Program-made: the position numbers and the translations under genes
Notes under the pieces: generated by a model
Database searches by the model: none
What the model saw: the letters and a program-made list of their open reading frames with translations, nothing else
Told to the model about the DNA's origin: nothing
Shown here: positions 34,284 to 45,630 of the stretch, in pieces
Layout: each line of letters starts with the position of its first letter
Position numbering within the stretch: the first letter of the stretch is position 1
Assembly (NCBI RefSeq): GCF_020283565.1
Contig: NC_060060.1
Location: 29,078,001 to 29,142,000 of the forward strand
Direction of reading: 5' to 3'
From: Trifolium pratense
Taxonomy: Eukaryota; Streptophyta; Magnoliopsida; Fabales; Fabaceae
DNA: 64,000 nucleotides

Positions 34284-36110
34284 TCAATCTTCAAGTTCAA
34301 TCTTGATGTTTCCAATTTTGACAAGTCCTTTCACATACCTTGGAACCAAAGTAACCACAACACTATCATCATCTTCAACTCCCAAATCTTCCAACAAATC
34401 TGTTAATCCAACTCTTAAACAGCTATTAGTCTTCTTTTTGTGTTTATGAGAAGAATGAGGCACATTCACAAAACTTCCGGCAAACTCAGTATTAACCGGC
34501 CTAATCACTGTATCATCTTCATCATTAATAAACACATCAAACTTAATAGCTAAATTCTTATCAAATTCAATCCCTTCAATCACTAAAACCTCTTCCTCTT
34601 CTTCCTTCTCTTTCTTGCTCCTTGATTTCTTTGGCCTCTTCACAATAGCACTCACAACATTATCCAAAACCAATGGAAAATTAACATAACTTCTTGAATT
34701 AATCTCACTTGCATGTGCTTCACCAACACCAAAAAAATTTCCTTGAGCAACATTCACATTTTTTTGTATTCTTTTTGGTGTAGGTTTAGCATTTAGCCAT
34801 GGAATATCCACATCTTGGTAAACATAACCTAAGTTTTTTGTGTCAAGACAATCCTTAACCTTTACCCTAACAAGATTCTTATTCTCATCATAGAATAAAA
34901 ACGCAGATTCTAACCAATCTTGGTCATTGAAATCCTTTCTTTTCCCACCAAGTGTTTTCCATATAGACCAAAACCTATCAATATTTGAATGGTGAGAGAA
35001 AAAAATAGGATCTCTTGCGGCTGAATAGAAAGTTCCCATGTTTTCAAAGTTAGGTTGAGTGGAATCTCCACTCCATATATGAACAATTCCATGTGGAACA
35101 TTCTCAAAAGATCCAGGACCGGGATCCGGTTCATCGCCGGCACGGTAAGGGCTTCCAAGAAAAAGTCTTGCAGTTTTTCCACTAGACACAACTTGTCTAT
35201 ACACTATAGTAAGGTTTGTGGAGATTCTATCATTTCCATCATCGTTGTCATCGACGCCGTCATAGTTTAAGTCTATGATAGTTGGAGGTTGATGATTCGC
35301 ATCACGGAGTTCATCGTAAAGAGGAGACGTACCGTCAGTGTAAATCAAAGGAAATTGCATGCCATCAGGAGCGTCGTAGTTCCAAAATGGTAAAGCAAAG
35401 GTTGGATCATTTATCAAACTACCTAAAATTCTTTCATAGAAATAAAGGTACCATCTATGAAAAGGAAAAAATAGCCAAGAATTATGAACTTGAAGATCTA
35501 GGTTAGGAAAACCAACTTGAGAATATGCACCATCACAATAAGCACAATGAATATTTGCTTGTTGTGTGAAACTACGTGGATCATTGGATGGTAAGGCTTT
35601 CATGAGTTCAATGGCTTTTTTGTATTTTGCTAAATATTCCTCGTTGACTAAATGTGCTGCTTGTCTTACCCTTAAGGGTTGATTTGAAGAAGGGATTTTG
35701 AAGTCAATGATTTTTGTGGAATTTGGTGGACAACAATTAATATCATTGGGTGATGCTCCTAAGGGTAGATCTGGTGGGCCACATGTGGAAAGATCCGGTG
35801 GGGATATTGGAGAAGCTAAGGCAAAAGGGTTAGTGGCAAAAGTACCATAAAGTCCTCCAAGTCCAATTAGGACATTTCTCCTATGTCCTACAATGTTTGG
35901 TTGTTCTTGTTCTTCATTAGGGTTGTTTTGGTTGCTATTATTGTCACTACACGTGATCTTCACTTGGTGGTAATTTGGTGATTTTCTATGTTTAGAATAT
36001 TTGTGTTGTTTTTGAGAAAATGGATACAAGGAAGAAGTGGTAATAATATTCTTTGAGTTGGAAGATACATTGATTGTGGAAATGAAAGAAAGAGGTGAGA
36101 TAGATGCCAT
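34284..36110 (-). CDS. PPO: polyphenol oxidase (catechol oxidase), plastid
   Basis: Single-exon 608-residue PPO, the usual length and intron-less form in legumes. It oxidises o-diphenols to o-quinones with O2 in the thylakoid lumen. Residues 1 to about 100 form a two-part transit peptide: Ser-rich stromal part, then twin-arginine signal RRNVLIGLGG (77-86) and a lumenal cleavage region near ALASP (97-101). CuA ligands are His188, His209 and His218, with Cys192 spaced to make the Cys-His thioether. CuB ligands are His340, His344 and His374. Phe361 is at the gate position and Glu336 at the water-keeper position. A DWL-type domain follows (DWLESAFLFYDENKN, 398-412), then the KFDV domain (523-608). 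An acidic insert (YDGVDDNDDGND, 283-294) lies between the copper sites. All key residues are present, so an active latent enzyme is expected. ATG at 36110 is the only start giving the transit peptide. Confidence 0.97.
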   Translation of the reverse strand: MASISPLSFISTINVSSNSKNIITTSSLYPFSQKQHKYSKHRKSPNYHQVKITCSDNNSNQNNPNEEQEQPNIVGHRRNVLIGLGGLYGTFATNPFALASPISPPDLSTCGPPDLPLGASPNDINCCPPNSTKIIDFKIPSSNQPLRVRQAAHLVNEEYLAKYKKAIELMKALPSNDPRSFTQQANIHCAYCDGAYSQVGFPNLDLQVHNSWLFFPFHRWYLYFYERILGSLINDPTFALPFWNYDAPDGMQFPLIYTDGTSPLYDELRDANHQPPTIIDLNYDGVDDNDDGNDRISTNLTIVYRQVVSSGKTARLFLGSPYRAGDEPDPGPGSFENVPHGIVHIWSGDSTQPNFENMGTFYSAARDPIFFSHHSNIDRFWSIWKTLGGKRKDFNDQDWLESAFLFYDENKNLVRVKVKDCLDTKNLGYVYQDVDIPWLNAKPTPKRIQKNVNVAQGNFFGVGEAHASEINSRSYVNFPLVLDNVVSAIVKRPKKSRSKKEKEEEEEVLVIEGIEFDKNLAIKFDVFINDEDDTVIRPVNTEFAGSFVNVPHSSHKHKKKTNSCLRVGLTDLLEDLGVEDDDSVVVTLVPRYVKGLVKIGNIKIELED

Positions 36111-36153
36111 GGTTTTAATTAGCTTATATTTTTTTATAAGGCTTTCCCATAGC

Positions 36154-36164
36154 CCTTTTATAAT
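36154..36164 (-). promoter_or_regulatory. TATA-like box of the PPO gene
   Basis: On the minus strand ATTATAAAAGG lies about 45 bases before the ATG. The same motif at the same place is kept in front of the truncated PPO copy (55192-55202), which supports a functional role. Confidence 0.6.
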
Positions 36165-37494
36165 GAAATAAGGAAGATTTTTCTTTACCTTTGTACGTGT
36201 GTAATATGGCTAACGTGGACATTTAATTTTGTTTCTTTTCACACTTAATTAGCTAGCAAATCAAATTATAGCATCGGAATTTTTTGTTGTTTTTTATGTA
36301 TATATAGTTAGAAATTTGAAACAATAGCGTATCCATTTTGAGTACTACAAAATTCCAATACATATGGAGAAGAAAATGAAAACTACTAAAGTCGTGGGGG
36401 TAGGATATGAATGTAAAATGTACTTGAAATGAAAAATATCTTTCGCATGCCTATATGATTTTCTCTCGATATATAGTGGAAAGTTATTAGCGAATAGTAT
36501 AGGTGTATAATTCTAGACTTCAACCTATGAGACATAAATAATTTCATCGTGATCAAAATTGGAAACATTAATTTAGAAATTGTAATTTAGTCGGTCAATA
36601 CACCACTTAATGTATATGAGTTTAGGCATTAAATTACTTGATAAAAAAAATTAATTTACTAATCTTTCAATTATGAATGGCAAAACGGTCTGGGCCCGTT
36701 TGACCCGCCATTTTTGGGACGGGTCGGCCCACTTTACCACCTTACATCCAATTAGCCAATGAGATCAATCCTTCTGTGACGTCCTAGAATGGACGATATA
36801 CATTAAGGGTGAAATGTTGGAATTGGAAAATATCATATTGATGTTGGATATGAGGTAATGTTGGAATTGGAAAATATCACCTATATAACTTAGGAGTATT
36901 TTTGTATCATGAAGATTTAAGACTTTCCTAGCATTTTTAATGAATTAATTTTTATTTTATTCTTGTGACTCATGAAACTAAAATCTTTCTTACATTTTGA
37001 ACGTGAATATGACTGATGGGACATTGATCCTAAAAGAAAAGAATGCCGTGAAGATAAACGTTTTAATATTTTGACATTTAGCAATTGGAATTTTTTGTTG
37101 TTGATGCAAATGGATGCATGATGGTTGAATATTTTAACAACCGTGTGCATTTTGAGTACTGCCATTATAGTGCTTGGTACCTTAAGTCCAAATCCATACC
37201 AAAATAATGAAACTTTTACCCAAAAAAGTTGAATATAATTAGTACTACAATGTCATAGTAGGCAATGTAAACAGAAAGCTAAATATTTTGCATGCAGTAG
37301 ATACGTGTGTGCTTTTCTCTCCACAAAAAAAAATTATGTAAAATTAAAATCAGATTTGAAAAAAATTAAGTTATACTCTTTTTTATTTAACATTAAAAAA
37401 AATGAACGGCGAAAGATAGTTTTTTTTTTTTTACACAATCCAACTTAATTCATTTCATTCAAAATAGTAGTTTTAATATAAGATGGGCAATAAA

Positions 37495-37600
37495 AAACGT
37501 GCGACCTGGCCCAGTGGCTCGGTGATTTGTTTTACACATAGGGGACTTGTGTTCAACTCCCACCTCCCTCATTTATTGTTATCCAAAAAAAAAAAATACA
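37495..37600 (+). mobile_element. short tRNA-derived SINE in the PPO upstream region
   Basis: It has an A-box-like TGGCTCGGTGA and B-box-like GTTCAACTCCC, then a short T-rich stretch and an A12 tail. Flanks AAGATGGGCAATAA and AAGGTAGGCAATAA form an imperfect target duplication. It is absent from the duplicate upstream region. Confidence 0.65.
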
Positions 37601-38437
37601 AGGTAGGCAATAATTATAAACTTGGGGACTAGCTATAAAACGAGTTGCTTGAGCTAAATCATGGGCTACCCTATTTACTTGTCTCATTACAGTAAAAAAA
37701 AAGTACAATTTTGTACTCAACTCAAATCGAAGGTTAAGTTATCAAAATACTCCCAAAAATGAAGGCGCAAAGAAAATACAGCACCTCACACCCAACCAAG
37801 ATGACAAAAAGCTATCTAGGGAAACAATCCATTGAATCTACAGAGTGTCAATTCTGATGATACATATAACAGCTGAATTAACGTCCACACCATACAATAG
37901 TCATGCAAACCCATTTCTAATATTTTATGGGTCCTGGATAAAATGTGAGAAAAATCCAAATTTTCATCCGCATGTCTAATTTTTTTTAACCAAAAATGAA
38001 ACTCTAGTTGTTAGTCGAGTTGCATTTTTTTTTTTAACTAAAAGTTGAGTCACATATATTTAGATATATTGAGTCCCCATAACAAAAAGTAACAAATTTT
38101 TTAAGATGCATTAATGGCTTAAATCACTTTGATATTCTTCTACACTTATTAAAAATTAAAAATGCATTAATTCCTCATATAAATTAGGTGAAAATTACTT
38201 AATATGAAATTTAATTTATATTTGAAATACTTTGTTAAAATTATAATATAAAATTCATCATTTTAGTTTTGATAAACTTTTTTCTTATATGGAATGGAGT
38301 CACAATTAGAGATATATGCTAAGTACAATTGGCTAGGAAACAATCCCAATCAAGTGGTAAGTCTAGCTTACAACTAATTTGCTCCATGGACTTTACAACT
38401 AATTTGCATCAACTCCTTAACTAACCGTTTGATATAC

Positions 38438-38725
38438 TGTAGACATAAATATAAGAAGAAAAAAAAACACTTCAAATTTTGGTCACTATTATAAACAAAA
38501 ATTAAATATTTTTGAACTAATTAGTAATACTATTCCTAATATACCTTTATTTAATTCTATTTTATTTTAGGCAGTTATTTCACTTTTACACTTTTCAAAA
38601 TGGGTAATATGGTAAACTTAACTCATGTTTTGCATTAAATCAAGAAAATTAATTACACTTAACTAATTTTTTAAACACCAAATAAATAGTTTTTTTTGTT
38701 TATATTTGTGTCCGGAGGAAGTATA
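38438..38725. mobile_element. MITE, intact copy of the family hit by the gypsy element
   Basis: Ends TAGACATAAATATAAGAAG and its counterpart ending TATATTTGTGTCCGGAGGAA are inverted repeats. In reverse complement its interior matches 40211-40412 joined to 52259-52349, so it serves as an uninterrupted relative of the disrupted copy. Confidence 0.7.
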
Positions 38726-40210
38726 GGAGAATGGTCCTTAAAATCGACTAATAATATATAAAATCTAAACTACTAATATAATTGAAATTTTTTTACTTAC
38801 AATTGAGTAATAATGTAAAATTTAGACTATTAAATTGTAAAAAGAGAATAAATTTATTTTTTAAAAGAAAAACTTGGTTAAAGGTTGAGATGTAAAAACA
38901 AATTTTAAAAAAAAATTAAAATTAAAAAAAAAAACTAAAAATGGAGAGTATCCATCTAGATATCTAGATATATATAGACGTAATCAAAACTAACAACTTC
39001 ACTTATGTCTTGCCTAATCAACATCAACATTAATACTAATTAGATGTCTTGCCTAATCAACATTAATACTAAGATGTCACCATGTTAAGATCGATGGTGT
39101 TATTGATTTTCTCAATCAGTAACACACTTGGCTTATTTACTCGGATTAAATTAATACTACTGTATAATTGAAAGAAAATGTGGATGCTCCCCTCAGGAAT
39201 CAAAATCTAAGCAAAAAATTTATGAGTTGATGTGAACATAGTTCAATCAATCTATCAATAGGAATTTTAGAAAGAACTGAAGTTCAAATATAGAATCTCG
39301 CACTTATTTATCTTAAAAGGTGAATTTCTAACTATTACTATTTGACGAAAAAGAAAAAAAATATGCACATCTTTATATATAAAAAAATTTACACATCTAA
39401 GTAGTAAATAAGATATAAACAAATATTATTCCATAATAAGATCTCAGTGAAGCTAACAGTCGGTAGACGTTAATTTGCAAGAGTCTAAGTTTAAATTCAA
39501 AATGTTTATTTTATTTTTTTACATTTAAAATATGGATCATATATCTTTAAGCAAATGTTAAAGATCTCAAAAATAATAACTATTTATTATAAAACTTATG
39601 GCACATATTAATATTTTCTTTTAAGTCTAATAAATTTATTTTTTATTTTTTACGAAAGTCTAATAAAAAATGTCACCTCAAAAAGGCGTACAAATCTCAA
39701 TTTTTTTCTTGAAGAGGAGAGGAGTACGTTTTTCTTTAGTCTGACAAATTTAATAACATTGACAGCCACTTTGGGTGACATTGATCCCCACTCTGTGTGA
39801 CATTTAATTACCGGTTCTCAAACTCAAATCAAGTCCTTTTATACCGTACCATTTTATTTGAGTAATTGTATTATTCATATGTATTATTTTGACCGTATTT
39901 TTTTAAAAATATATAAATGTAAATATTATCATATAAGATCTTGTTTGATTTATTTCGATGAGTATTTTTAAAATATCAAATTTATATAATTTTTACTAAT
40001 ACACAATTAAAGATATTCGTAATCAAAATTATATATTGGTGTGCTGCAGTGGTCAATTAGTCCTTATATTTTGGGACAGAGGGAGTATATAACCATTTGG
40101 TTGAGCGGAAAGAAAGAGGAACGAAAGAAAATTACGGGTAGATTTGGGTGAGAGAGAGTGTGAGAAGAGAGAAAAAGAAGAGAAATAGAGTAGATTTGAT
40201 ATGTTGATTG

Positions 40211-40412
40211 ATACTCCATTCGGACACAAATATAAGAAAAAATAACTGTTTACGCGGTGTTTAAGAAATTTAGTTAATTATGGTTAATTTTCTTGATTTA
40301 ATGCAAAATATGAGTTAAGTTTACTATATTACCCTTTGATTTATGCCTTGGAAATTACATAAACTTTAGAAAAATGAAATGATTAAATAAGGTATATTGG
40401 ATTAGTAGTATT
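40211..40412. mobile_element. left part of a MITE split by the gypsy element
   Basis: It begins ATACTCCATTCGGACACAAA and runs through GATTTAATGCAAAATATGAG to the insertion point. The right part is 52254-52349. Confidence 0.75.
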
Positions 40413-41001
40413 TGATCTAACCTGATGATCAGAAAGGTTGAGGCCGGTCCGTTGAGCAAGCTTCCACACCGAAGGGGGGGTTTGTACCTGCAGGTGCTCC
40501 GATGCCTAAGTCAGCAAAGAGAACAAGGGAGATACAAAGAAGAGAGAGAAAGTATAGTGAGAATGAATCAGAATACCTGGCTCTCCTGTCTAGGAGAGCT
40601 TATATAGTGCCCCCAGCGCTGGGCCAAAGGTTGGTCTGTTGGGCCGGGATAACCGGCCCAATAGACTCAACTGCCAAGATAGTCCCTATATCGTAGGGGA
40701 AGGCCGTTATTTGCCTCTATCTTGGTTGGAGCCGTTCCGCTATTCGCGGGTAAGGGATAGGCTCCGTGACAGCTGTGGCTGGATAAAGGAGCACGTGCTA
40801 AACGTGCTGCTTAGCTGTTAAGCTACGGTTGAATGGATCAGCATGCATGGATAGACGAGCACGCGTTTAACGTGCTGCTTACCCATTATGTCGAGCATGG
40901 CACGTCATTGGTTGACGTGTCGGGGAAGTCTCCCCTTATTGGGCTATGCCCCAAATGTCGGGCAGAAGGGATTGGGCCAGCCCTTGGCCCAGTCCAGAAC
41001 A
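40413..41001 (-). repeat. 3' LTR of the gypsy element
   Basis: 589 bp, TGATCTAACC to CCAGAACA on the plus strand. Frames inside are repeated in the other LTR and are not genes. Confidence 0.95.
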
Positions 41002-41020
41002 GGAGCCCCCCAAGTCGTTG
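41002..41020 (-). other. polypurine tract of the gypsy element
   Basis: On the minus strand ACTTGGGGGGCTCC directly precedes the TG of the 3' LTR. Confidence 0.75.
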
Positions 41021-41744
41021 CTCCTAGGCATAGGAGTAATGACTTAAGGTCCAGGCCCGCATGTCGAGGAGTTGTTTTCCCCGTCAATCCTCGGAGGAGT
41101 TCATAATTCATTGATTATGATTGTTGCTTGTTTGCGCGAGGAGCGCATTGTTATGTTGCTCGTAAATTCCTCCGTGGCATGACGAGGAGAATTATCCAAG
41201 GAGGAAGCTTCCCTTTGCTCGTGACGCGTGCCAGGATGTTCGTGGAGGAAATTACGGGGAAGGGATTTTGCTTTTGAAAGTCATTGGCTTTTTACTTCCT
41301 CGACTGATTGTCGAGGAGATATTGCTTATATTGCATCAAGTTGATGCTGCCTGTTTTGGCGGGCACGTTTATTTACGTTTGTTTTGCTTGCCCGTAATTC
41401 GCGCTTGTCCGCAAAGTCGGGGAGATAATTACGTTGGTGATAACGATGAGCCCCTCGAGAGACGCGTGGTCTGTTCGATGGGATGTGAAAAGACAGACGT
41501 TTCGTCTGATCTTGACACGTGTTACCTTTATTAGAGAGTGTAATTATGACTTGGGGAAGCGTGATCGTTGCTTCGTTTTACGAGGGGGCCTCTCGGCCAT
41601 TGGATCATCATGTCCTTTGATTTCCTTCAAGATCGAATCTTGGCCTTTGATTGGCTTTTGATCAAGACCGTTGGATTTGGATCAACGGCTATGGGACGAT
41701 TAGGCGTGTCGCTTCGTGATGCAGGTGCAGGGACCTAAAGAGTC

Positions 41745-41752
41745 TATAAATA
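41745..41752 (+). promoter_or_regulatory. TATA box of the antisense gene in the gypsy element
   Basis: TATAAATA in a GC-richer setting is followed by a pyrimidine-rich leader and a splice donor at 41911. It is about 30-35 bases before a plausible start site near 41780. Confidence 0.6.
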
Positions 41753-41910
41753 GAGAAGGGAGGATTCATTTAGAACTTTTCTCTTCTCCTTTCCCTTTGC
41801 CGTTGCTGCTACTGCATTTCTTAGTTGATAGTTTAGGCAATTTCAAGTTATCAGGTCAAGTTTTGCGCTCCTTTCCTTCATTCGAAGCTTCCATCTTTGC
41901 TTGATTTCAG

Positions 41911-42803
41911 GTAACTTCTTCAACTATCTTTGGTTTGGCTTGTTTCAATATGTTTGTGTTTGCATTTTGGGTTTTCTTTAGTACCCCTTTTGATTGTGCT
42001 TGGGTTAGAGTAGATTTTGGTGCTTACTTTCTATACCCATTTTGATTTTGTGTTGAATTCCATCTGTTAGTAGTTTAGATCTCTTTTTTTTTTAGTGAGA
42101 TTTTGGTGTTTGGTAGTGGTATTTTCACTGTTGAATGTCGTTTGTAGTATTATTGTTATTTTGGGTTTTACCCATATTTTTCCCGTTTTCTGGAAAAAGC
42201 AAAGAACTTGATGAACTTTGATGAACTTCTGGGAAATAGCGACGAACATATGATGGAGATGATGAATCTCCTGGGTTCTCTGAAGAACATTCATAGAATT
42301 ATGGAAATCTATGCGTTTTGTGTCGGGGAGGAGAATGTTGTTTCCTCTCCCCGTTTATTGTAGCAAAAGCTAGGTTAGTTGAACCTTGTGTCGGGGAGCT
42401 TCTCCCCGTTTTCGCCTTCGCGAATATTTTAAGTGTCTTTGTGAATTGTATGAATGTTGGGGACATTCTCCCCGCATCTTCTTTGAGAAAATGAGTTTGA
42501 AGAAAACTCTTTGTCGGGGAGCTTCTCCCCGTTTTTAAGGGACCTTCTCCCCGTTATTTCGCTGGGAAATTTGGTAGATACATGAGTTTGTAGAAACTCT
42601 GTGTCGGGGAGCTTCTCCCCGTCTTAGGGGTTTGTGACATGGTTCTCCTCGTCTCCTCTGTTTTTGTCTTTGTTTTGCCATTTTGATAAGGGCTTTTGGT
42701 CGGGGACAGCGTCCTCGCCCTATCCTACGCCCTTTCACTTGATTTGTGGTGAAAGGGTGGATTTGATAATTGTCGAATTCACTTTATTTTCGCTGCTTTT
42801 CAG
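41911..42803 (+). other. probable leader intron of the antisense gene
   Basis: The donor TTTCAG|GTAACT at 41910/41911 and a T-rich acceptor TTTTCAG at 42803 bound 893 bp, ending nine bases before the ATG at 42813. The intron is T-rich, except for an array of GGGGAG/CTCCCC palindromes. Confidence 0.6.
42323..42621. repeat. array of short GC palindromes (TCGGGGAG...CTCCCCG)
   Basis: At least four palindromic units occur: 42323-42353 (long loop), 42391-42408, 42459-42474 and 42513-42531, with a fifth at 42604-42621 and a lone right half at 42543-42553. Three of them are the identical TCGGGGAGCTTCTCCCCG. They lie in the T-rich leader intron. Confidence 0.8.
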
Positions 42804-42812
42804 GTGTTCGAA

Positions 42813-44903
42813 ATGTCAGACACAGAGGAGATTACGGGGAGCCAAGCGGCTTCCAAGCATAAGTTGGTCGATACCATAACGGATCCCGCGCTAGATTGGG
42901 TCGCGCCCGAACCTAGGGGCATTGCCTCGACGCTTACTGCCGATGATCCTCGACTTTACACCATTGTCGAGGACATTAGGAATGGGTCCGTCAATTGGGA
43001 AACTCACTTGCCTGAGGAAGGGAAGCGGATCTGCTCGACATTCTCCGAGGATGGATTTGCAATGTACGAGCTGGCCTTTAAGGAATTGGGCTTTAAGTTG
43101 CCCTTTAGCAATTTTGAGTGCGAAGTTTTTGGCCGGTTGAAGGTGGCTCCCTCGCAACTCCACCCCAATTCGATGGCGTTTATTCGGGCATATCCAATTC
43201 TCTGCCGGTACCTGAACGTCGAGGCCACAGTTCCCCTCTTCTTCCATATCTTTAAGATTCAGAAGCAGATTGTCGGGGAGAGGCAGGGCTGGGTGTCTTT
43301 GAAACACGCTTCTGCAAAGATTTTCAAGATGTTCGTGGAGTCTGCCCGGGGGTTCAAGGAGAGGTATTATGTCGTCAAACCAGTGACGCAAGCTGCCCGG
43401 GATTCTCTTTATATGGATAAAGAGTTGCTTCAGGAGGATGGGTCTCCTCGACTCGACGAACAAGGGGTGCCCATGACTGAACGGGTACCCCGGTTTCCAT
43501 TAGCTTGGTCGTCCGAACATTTTGAAATGAGGACGGAGGAATATTTGACTGCTGCTGTGGATCTGTCTCCGGAGGAACAGGCAGGGTTCTTGAAGCTCAA
43601 GACTTACGTCAGGGGCTTCAAACCTTGTACTTTTACCGTCGCGTCGGGTGCTGCTGCCCTTGACAGGAAGGGCAGGCCTAGGGTCGAGCCCCGGTTTGTC
43701 AATACTAAGGCCTTGCTCGCGTGCAAGAGTGTCGAGGAGGAAAAAGTTTTGCTTGGTATTTACTTTCATTTTTCCTGCTCGTATTATACTTGTCTTTATT
43801 TTTGATAATGTTTTGTTATTTTGCTCCTTCTCGTGGTACTGACCATTTAATGTTTTGTTGCAGATAACATGGCCGACCTTGCATCAGAGCTCTTTAAGCT
43901 GGCTGCCGAGCACAAGGGTGATAAGCTGAAGAAGAAGGCTAAGAGGGCCAAGGTTGGGTCGAGCAGCACAATGATTCCGGAGGAAACTTTGTCTGGAAGT
44001 CCGAGCCAGTCTTCCCCGGTCGTGAGCTCTAAGGTGGCCCCGGGTAGCCGAACAAAGAGGCAGAGGGACGAGGCCCTGGCTACAATTGTTGACTTGTCTG
44101 AAGGGGATGGCGGGTTTGTTCTCCCCGCCTGTCTGACCAATCGGAGCTTCTTCGAGCAAAATCCTCCCCAAGTGCCTGTTTCAGAGAGGGATTACCTGCT
44201 GGGCACCTCTGCAGCTGCTCGTCAACAACAACTAAACCGGGACGTCGCTGCGGTTATTAGGTTGGCGGAGACGGCGCTTGTTTTGAATGAAGGTGGCCCG
44301 ACTCATGAAGCAGAGAAGTTGGCCGCCAAAAACAGGAAGTTGGAGGCTGAGATAGATTTGCTGGAAAATGACCTGCTCGACCTTAGGACCAAGCAGGAAA
44401 ATTATTTTAAGAATATGGAGGAGGCCCGGCATACTGCTGAGCAGCTGGAAAAGACCAATAAGGTGCTCGAGGACCTGAAAGTCAGCAGTGCCGAGCAGAG
44501 AAGTAAGCTGTTGGAAGAAATGGCCGTCTTGCAGGCCAAGTTGGCTCCCCTTGAGGATGAAAACGAGGAGACTCTCAAGTTTGCAACTCGAGGAGACCTT
44601 ATGAAGGAGGTCCGTAGGCTTGGGGGCCTGATGTTGGCGAGCATGGTGCATGGATGGAAAAACGCGATCGCCCAACTCAAGATTGTGAATGCCGATCGCG
44701 GCTTAATTACTGATGGTATTCACAAGCTCAAGAAGGTTGAAAATGGGCAGATTGTTATTCCGGCGAAGTACAGGGAGATGGCCCTTGAGGAGGAGAAGCA
44801 GGATGATGATGATGAGGGGGATGATGGGGATGGCGAGGAGGAGGAAATCGAGGAGGAGAAGGGTCCCGATGAGGGTAAAGAAGGTCATGACGAGAGCAGC
44901 TGA
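42813..44903 (+). CDS. antisense gene of the Tat element, 'putative gypsy-type transposon' family
   Basis: Exon 1 is 42813-43755 and exon 2 is 43864-44903; the intron is GT-AG with a TTGTTGCAG acceptor and keeps frame, giving 660 residues. The start is ATG 42813 (MSDTEEITGS), just after the leader intron. The N-terminal half (TFSEDGFAMYELAFKELGF; VAPSQLHPNSMAFIRAYPIL; VPLFFHIFKI) matches the plant family named putative gypsy-type transposon (PF04195 type, from memory). Exon 2 gives a basic patch (KLKKKAKRAKVG), then a long coiled coil (about 430-530) and an acidic Asp/Glu tail. The reading frame has no lesion, although gag-pol on the other strand has three. Its function is unknown; it may act in trans on element RNA or chromatin, which is speculation. 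Confidence 0.85.
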
Positions 44904-45630
44904 ACCTCCTCGACAAGCTATTTAGGCCTGCGCGCCATTTACTTGTAATTTTTATTTGTCATTTTATAACAAATTTTGGGGGCCTGCGTGCCTGGGTTTT
45001 GTAATATCCGAACAAGTGGGTTTTCATGCCCGGTATTTTATAACAGTGATGCCCGTTTTGTTAATCCTGCTCGTTTATTTCATTCTCCTCGTGTGTATGT
45101 TTAAGTTATTGCTCTTTGTTTTTGCTAAGTTATGCCTGTGTGAAATATGCATGTCTTTATGCTTGCTCGTTTTTAACTTAACAAATTTTTGGTTTTGATA
45201 TTCGTATACTTACTCGACATTGTTGTATGCCTGCCCGACAAAACCATTTATTCTATTTGCAAGTTTTTGTTCCGAGCGCGTTTCGTCGAGGAGGTCGTCC
45301 TCGGATTTAACTTAGACAGTTTAGGGAACTGTCTAAGCGCCTAGAGTTGTTTCTGAGGCTAATACGGACGCCGACACGTTGTTGTGCCCGCCCCCGCGGC
45401 TTGAACTTCCCATCGCGAGCTGAGCGTTAAGCCTTGGCACGAAGACGAGGAGCTTGTCTCAAAGGTCATCCTCGTCGGGGAGACGCTCTGCCCTTCCTGA
45501 GCCAGAGTATCTCTTTTTCAATTATTGGATCAAGCACGTGTGCCCGCGTGCTTTCCGTTGTCGAGGTGTCGGGCTCGTTGCTAGAGGATCCGAGCAGCCT
45601 TTTAGAAGTGTTTTTTACTTTGGCAATAAC
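44904..45630. other. spacer between the antisense gene and pol
   Basis: T-rich sequence that probably holds the 3' ends of both the plus-strand antisense gene and the minus-strand pol. No frame with support. Confidence 0.5.

Larger units (their letters stand above)
36111..39850. repeat. PPO upstream region, colinear with 55154-57150
   Basis: Several blocks recur in the same order upstream of the truncated PPO copy: TAGCTAGCAAAT...GCATCGG-ATTTTTTGTTGT near 36250-36285 (55550-55590); CATTTTGAGTACTGC near 37150 (56251); ATGCATTAATTCCTCATATAA near 38163 (56868); GAGTCACAATT near 38297 (57008); TTTCTTTAGTCTGACAAAT and CAAGTCCTTTTATA near 39733-39842 (57065-57140). Between them are insertions private to one copy. 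The GGAATTTTTTGTTGT-to-TTTTGAGTACT block also occurs twice within this copy (36275 and 37088). No other gene is seen. Confidence 0.7.

Noticed and set aside
40425..41106. Short frames in the gypsy LTR, repeated at 51677-52382
   Set aside because: Same reason: LTR sequence present twice.
42323..42621. CRISPR-like array
   Set aside because: Spacing is irregular, units are palindromes within an intron of a plant retrotransposon, and the genome is eukaryotic.
42891..43463. 190-codon minus-strand frame
   Set aside because: Exact antisense of exon 1 of the plus-strand gene 42813-44903, whose family match and splicing support the plus strand.
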